Assembly: GCF_014644295.1 (NCBI RefSeq) | Contig: NZ_BMKK01000007.1 | Span: forward strand, 124,001-188,000 | DNA length: 64,000 bases | Direction: 5' to 3' | Source of the DNA: Emticicia aquatilis | GTDB taxonomy: Bacteria; Bacteroidota; Bacteroidia; Cytophagales; Spirosomataceae | In this document: positions 60,303 to 64,000 of the stretch, one piece after another | Position numbering within the stretch: position 1 is the first letter of the stretch | Layout: every line of letters starts with the position of its first letter | The notes under the pieces: generated by a model | Database searches by the model: none | What the model was told of the DNA's origin: nothing | What the model saw: only the letters and a program-made list of their open reading frames with translations | Program-made: the position numbers and the translations under genes

Positions 60303-60357
60303 GTGAATATGATTAAGGTAACTGAATTTCTGTTGACCTTCTTTTATCGACCATGGA

Positions 60358-60975
60358 CTACTTATAATCTCTAATATCAACGATGTTTTTGCAGAAAGTA
60401 TATTCATTTGGTTGATTTGAGCAGATAATTAGCAGTCGGTCGGGTGTATGTTTTTCGATTTGCTCGAGATACCATGCCGTTCCTTGTGCATCAAGATTTG
60501 AAGTTGGTTCGTCGAGTAAAATGATGGGAGCTTCCGAATAAAATGCCAAACCGAGTTTAAGACGTTGTTTCATTCCAGACGAAAAATTCTTGACAGTTTT
60601 ATCTTTATGTGGTGCAAGCTGTATTTTTTCGATAAGTTCGTTTGCCGAAATATTATCTTTGAAAGGTTTAAATTTTTGGTGAAATTCGACCGATTCGAGC
60701 AATGTAAATTCCTCAACTAATTCGAGATAAGGAGCTGCGATTACGATTTTTTTATAAATATCATCAACCGAAACTTCTTGGTTATTACTACTGTACGAAA
60801 CTTTGCCTTCGGTGTGTGGCATCACGCCAATCAAAACCTGCAAAAGAGTAGATTTTCCGCTGCCATTTGGCCCGACGAAGGTATAATTTTTACCTGCCTC
60901 GAAACTTAAATTGACATTTCGGAAAATCCATTCTTTACGAAATTTCTTACCAAGATTTTCTAATTGAATATTCAT
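60358..60975 (-). CDS. ABC transporter ATP-binding protein
   Basis: It has 205 residues, the compact ATPase subunit. Walker A is GPNGSGKSTLLQ, the signature SSGMKQRLKLG, Walker B PIILLDEPTSNLD and a His-loop position is occupied by an unusual CSNQP segment (LIICSNQPNEY). No permease gene accompanies it in the window, so the transported substrate cannot be inferred. The H-loop His appears replaced by Asn, worth checking. Confidence 0.9.
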   Translation of the reverse strand: MNIQLENLGKKFRKEWIFRNVNLSFEAGKNYTFVGPNGSGKSTLLQVLIGVMPHTEGKVSYSSNNQEVSVDDIYKKIVIAAPYLELVEEFTLLESVEFHQKFKPFKDNISANELIEKIQLAPHKDKTVKNFSSGMKQRLKLGLAFYSEAPIILLDEPTSNLDAQGTAWYLEQIEKHTPDRLLIICSNQPNEYTFCKNIVDIRDYK

Positions 60976-61108
60976 GTGATGAGTTCACAGTCCGCTGACC
61001 ACAGTCAACTGAGATTTAGGAAAATAAAAGCAACAGTTTTGGCTTTAATGAATAATAATCTTTTTCACTATATACTATTGCCTGTTGACTATTGTCAGTT
61101 GACTTATT
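60976..61108. repeat. GTTGAC-word repeat region
   Basis: Stretches of TCCGCTGACCACAGTCAACTGAG (about 60990-61012) and CTGTTGACTATTGTCAGTTGACT (61082-61104). Related words occur at 1271-1299, 47638-47665, 58321-58346 and 60331-60356. Between lpxA and the ABC ATPase gene. Confidence 0.55.
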
Positions 61109-61903
61109 TTATTCTTCCGCTCCTTTTTTAACTGGACTTTTGATGATTCCTCGCTCCGAATTTGAGATAAAATTCAAAATATCATCACGCTCAGGAGTAG
61201 CTGGAAACTCCAACTCAACTTGTGTGATAGCATCGGTATTATTCAATCCACGAAGATAAATATAGCGGTAAATACCTTGAATTTCGGCGATTTTCTCGTC
61301 AGAATAACCTCTTCTGCGTAAGCCAACCGAGTTGATACCTGCGTAAGAAAGTGGCTCACGAGCTGCCTTAATAAACGGAGGTACATCTTTACGGATTTGC
61401 GAGCAACCGCCGATATACGTATGCTTACCGATTTTGACAAATTGCTGTACGGCTGACATTCCTCCAATATTAGCAAAATCACCCACTGTGATGTGTCCTG
61501 CAAGCTGCACACAGTTGGCCAAAATTACATTGTCGCCAACAATACAATCGTGGGCAATGTGAGCGTAGGCCATAATGAGGCAGTTTGCACCAATTTCGGT
61601 ACGGTGCTTATCAACAGTACCACGATTGACCGTCACACACTCACGAATGGTTGTGTTATCACCAATAATTGTAACAGTGTTTTCACCTTTAAATTTTAAG
61701 TCTTGTGGAACAGCAGAGATAACCGCACCAGGGAAAATTTTACAGTTTTTACCAATTCTGGCACCTTCCATGATGATGGCGTGCGAACCTATCCAAGTTC
61801 CTTCGCCTATTTCTACGTCTTTGTGGATTACAGCAAACGGCTCGATTACTACGTTTTGTGCAACCTTTGCATCGGGGTGTATGTACGCCAATGGTTGATT
61901 CAT
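61109..61903 (-). CDS. lpxA: UDP-N-acetylglucosamine O-acyltransferase
   Basis: First committed acylation of lipid A. It has 264 residues, the normal length. Left-handed beta helix built from hexapeptide repeats, with the catalytic His in AYAHIAHDCIVGDN and GGMSAVQQFVKIGKHTYIGGCSQ. The C-terminal helices (GIYRYIYLRGLNNT) complete it. Directly downstream of lpxC/fabZ with 76 bases between. Same-strand block of lipid A synthesis. Confidence 0.97.
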   Translation of the reverse strand: MNQPLAYIHPDAKVAQNVVIEPFAVIHKDVEIGEGTWIGSHAIIMEGARIGKNCKIFPGAVISAVPQDLKFKGENTVTIIGDNTTIRECVTVNRGTVDKHRTEIGANCLIMAYAHIAHDCIVGDNVILANCVQLAGHITVGDFANIGGMSAVQQFVKIGKHTYIGGCSQIRKDVPPFIKAAREPLSYAGINSVGLRRRGYSDEKIAEIQGIYRYIYLRGLNNTDAITQVELEFPATPERDDILNFISNSERGIIKSPVKKGAEE

Positions 61904-61979
61904 TTTTGAGATTTGTTTCGTAAACAGACAAGAGCCAATGACGGAGATTAGCTTTGTCTAAATCTGATAGATTAGATTT

Positions 61980-63371
61980 TTATTTCGCTTTTTTTACTAA
62001 TCGGGCTGTCATGTCAACATCACATACGAGGGTTTTGCCAACCCATGCTTCTCCGTGCATTTTTGCGACACCGAGACGAATAGGGGCAAGAAGTGAGCAT
62101 CTGATAATTAACGTATCGCCAGGTAAAACATTGCGATAGAATCGGCAATTGTCGATTCCAACTAAATATGGCCAGTAAGCTTCTGGGTCACCAGTGGTAG
62201 TGAGTACCAAAACTCCGCCAGTTTGTGCAATTGCCTCAATTTGTAAAACGCCTGGCATTACAGGATTTTCGGGGAAGTGCCCCGTAAACTGAGGTTCATT
62301 CATTGTAATATTTTTGATACCCACAACGGTTTGGCCATCGAGATAAACAATCTTATCTACGAGAGCAAATGGATAACGGTGGGGTAGGAGTCGTGCAATT
62401 TCACTAACATTAAATACAGGAGGTGTATTTGGGTCGTATTGAGGTGTGCTTTTTGCCGAATCGGTGATGTGTTTCTTGATTTTCTTGGCCAAAGCCACAT
62501 TAGGCGTATGCCCAGGACGTGCAGCCAAAATATGTGCTTTTAGTGGGCGTCCAACTAATGCTAAATCACCCATTACATCAAGTAATTTGTGGCGAGCAGG
62601 CTCATTAGCAAAACGCAAAGGCATGTCATTCAGAATACCAGTTTTACCAACCTGAATTTTTTCTTTATTGAGTAAAGTAGCTAAATTCTCAACTTCTTCT
62701 TCCGAAATTTCACGGTCAACAATTACAACTGCATTATCAATATTGCCACCTTTGATTAGGCCTGCCTTGAAAAGTGCTTCTAATTCATGCAAGAAAACAA
62801 AAGTGCGGCAAGGAGCAATTTCTTGTTTGAATAGATTAATATCGTGTAATTGGGCGTGTTGGCTATGCAAAACGGTTGAATTATAATCAACCATTACCGT
62901 TAGGCGATAGTCATTAAGTGGCAATGCCGCTAATTCAATACTTTGGTCGTCGTTGCGGAAATGTATCGCTTCTTCGATTTCGTAATAATTACGCAATGCT
63001 CCTTGTTCTTCAACACCTGCTTCTTCGATTAATTCGACGAATTTTATTGCACTTCCATCAACAATCGGAATTTCTGGGCCATCAAGTTGAATCAAAACAT
63101 TATCAATTTGAAGACCTACTAAAGCTGATAAAATATGCTCAGTTGTATGTATTCTTACACCCTCTTTTTCTAAGACAGTACCTCTCGAAGTATCTACCAC
63201 ATAATCAACATCAGCTTCTACAATAGGTTTGTTTGGCAAGTCGATTCTTTGGAATTTATATCCGTGATTGACTGCTGCAGGTTGTAAAAGCATGGTTACT
63301 TTCTCTCCAGTATGTAAGCCTACACCTGTGATTGACACTACTTTTTTGAGGGTTTGTTGTTTAACATTCAT
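61980..63371 (-). CDS. lpxC/fabZ: Bifunctional LpxC/FabZ: UDP-3-O-acyl-GlcNAc deacetylase and 3-hydroxyacyl-ACP dehydratase
   Basis: It has 463 residues, a natural fusion typical of Bacteroidota. The N-terminal LpxC part (1-310) has zinc ligands in HTTEHILSAL and HKLLDVMGDLAL, plus GHTPNVAL. The C-terminal FabZ part (about 315-463) carries LLPHRYPFALVDKI and GHFPENPVMPGVLQIEAIAQ with catalytic His and Glu. LpxC is the committed deacetylation step of lipid A. It lies 72 bases after lpxD on the same strand. Confidence 0.97.
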   Translation of the reverse strand: MNVKQQTLKKVVSITGVGLHTGEKVTMLLQPAAVNHGYKFQRIDLPNKPIVEADVDYVVDTSRGTVLEKEGVRIHTTEHILSALVGLQIDNVLIQLDGPEIPIVDGSAIKFVELIEEAGVEEQGALRNYYEIEEAIHFRNDDQSIELAALPLNDYRLTVMVDYNSTVLHSQHAQLHDINLFKQEIAPCRTFVFLHELEALFKAGLIKGGNIDNAVVIVDREISEEEVENLATLLNKEKIQVGKTGILNDMPLRFANEPARHKLLDVMGDLALVGRPLKAHILAARPGHTPNVALAKKIKKHITDSAKSTPQYDPNTPPVFNVSEIARLLPHRYPFALVDKIVYLDGQTVVGIKNITMNEPQFTGHFPENPVMPGVLQIEAIAQTGGVLVLTTTGDPEAYWPYLVGIDNCRFYRNVLPGDTLIIRCSLLAPIRLGVAKMHGEAWVGKTLVCDVDMTARLVKKAK

Positions 63372-63443
63372 TGTAAATTCTACTTATTTTCTTAGGCAAA
63401 TGTAATTGTTATTTTGAATAGAGGAATTGCTTATATAATGATT

Positions 63444-64000
63444 TTATGCCAAAACTCCTTGTTGGTTCAACTCCAAAAGTTGTTCTTCAAGTGCTTTTAC
63501 TTGTTTTTCAAGAGCAGGAAGTTTGCGTAAAACTGCCATAGAACGCAAATATTCGGTTGCATCGAAGGCTGGATTGCCGTTAAGTGCCGTTCCTGCTTTT
63601 CTCACACTTTTGGTGATTCCTGCTTTGCCTCCTGCTTTTGTTCCATCGGCGATGGTAATATGTCCATTGACACCTACTTGGCCTCCTAACACACAATTTT
63701 TGCCAATTTTAGTTGAGCCAGCTACGCCAGTTTGAGCGGCGATTACGGTGTTTTCTCCAATCTCAACATTATGGGCAATTTGTACTAAATTATCAATTTT
63801 TACTCCTTTACGAAGAATCGTTGAACCCATTGTGGCACAGTCAATGGTTGAGTTTGAGCCGATGCTTACGTTATCTTCAAGTATTACGTTACCCAACTGA
63901 GGAATTGTTTTGTAAGTTCCATCAGCTTGTGGAGCGAAACCGAAGCCATCGCTGCCAATTACTGCCCCTGAGTGAACTACGCAGTCGTTACCGATTACAC
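63444..64000 (-). CDS. lpxD: UDP-3-O-acylglucosamine N-acyltransferase, 5' partial
   Basis: Third acylation step of lipid A. The frame is open to the window edge, so the N-terminus and start are missing; the 185 residues seen are the C-terminal part. Left-handed beta-helix repeats are visible ([18 protein letters not shown] at the edge, [47 protein letters not shown]), with the catalytic His in IAHNV. It ends with the trimer helix [14 protein letters not shown]. The Met at 63896 is internal. Confidence 0.95.
   Translation of the reverse strand, partial: VIGNDCVVHSGAVIGSDGFGFAPQADGTYKTIPQLGNVILEDNVSIGSNSTIDCATMGSTILRKGVKIDNLVQIAHNVEIGENTVIAAQTGVAGSTKIGKNCVLGGQVGVNGHITIADGTKAGGKAGITKSVRKAGTALNGNPAFDATEYLRSMAVLRKLPALEKQVKALEEQLLELNQQGVLA

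Overview
The window reads as a chromosomal segment of an AT-rich Bacteroidota bacterium, most likely a Cytophagales-type (Spirosomaceae-like) gliding or environmental species. The class-level evidence is direct: an LpxC-FabZ fusion, a type IX secretion C-terminal sorting domain, a CHU_C/gliding-type C-terminal domain, a 3-coathanger-stack C-terminus, an N-terminal plastocyanin fused to a PVC-type dehydrogenase, and TAnnTTTG promoter -7 boxes. Placement below class is inference. Most of the content is ordinary housekeeping and accessory genes. I see no phage, insertion sequence, CRISPR array or rRNA operon.

Layout. 1-3 kb: the 3' end of gpmI converges on tig, with a tRNA-Leu(UAG) upstream of tig. 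3-9 kb: a long RelA/SpoT enzyme, two tandem paralogous membrane proteins, and a carbamoyltransferase / DUF5989 / SxtJ-like trio that includes a 49-residue gene. 9-14 kb: a Fur-family regulator, purA, a small protein that I argue resembles DNA polymerase III psi (HolD), a VOC protein, and dnaX with an A10 slippery run at the expected tau/gamma boundary. 14-20 kb: secreted M28 peptidase, exported amidase, thioesterase, M61 peptidase, then rpmH-rnpA. 20-25 kb: a secreted beta-propeller protein, two tandem paralogous lipoproteins, a Crp-like regulator and an SRPBCC protein. 25-30 kb: a sugar-type catabolic group (DUF1080, cupredoxin-PVC dehydrogenase, VCBS protein) and two small proteins. 30-33 kb: a LytS/LytR-type two-component pair and an XRE regulator. 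33-42 kb: clpP, rpe, a GT39-like glycosyltransferase, a T9SS-exported FN3 protein, RidA, DUF2064, coaE, a GT2 and YbaB. 42-52 kb (nearly all minus strand): a CHU_C surface protein, a CrtA-like protein, a type III polyketide synthase with its methyltransferase, an NRDE protein, a DinB/YceI/outer-membrane/DM13 series, and a Crp/Fnr regulator. 52-57 kb: menC, then lpxK overlapping a secreted caspase with two C-terminal Tudor-like repeats, a di-haem peroxidase, and vapBC overlapping queG. 57-64 kb: a hypothetical, Uma2, a methyltransferase, an ABC ATPase, and the lipid A block lpxA - lpxC/fabZ - lpxD (cut by the window edge).

The strongest leads for something undescribed are the psi-like protein two genes from dnaX, the dnaX A10 slip site with stop codons in both alternative frames, the secreted EF-hand caspase with Tudor-like repeats translationally coupled to lpxK, the copper-protein/PVC dehydrogenase fusion without a haem domain, and several families of variable-stem palindromic intergenic repeats.
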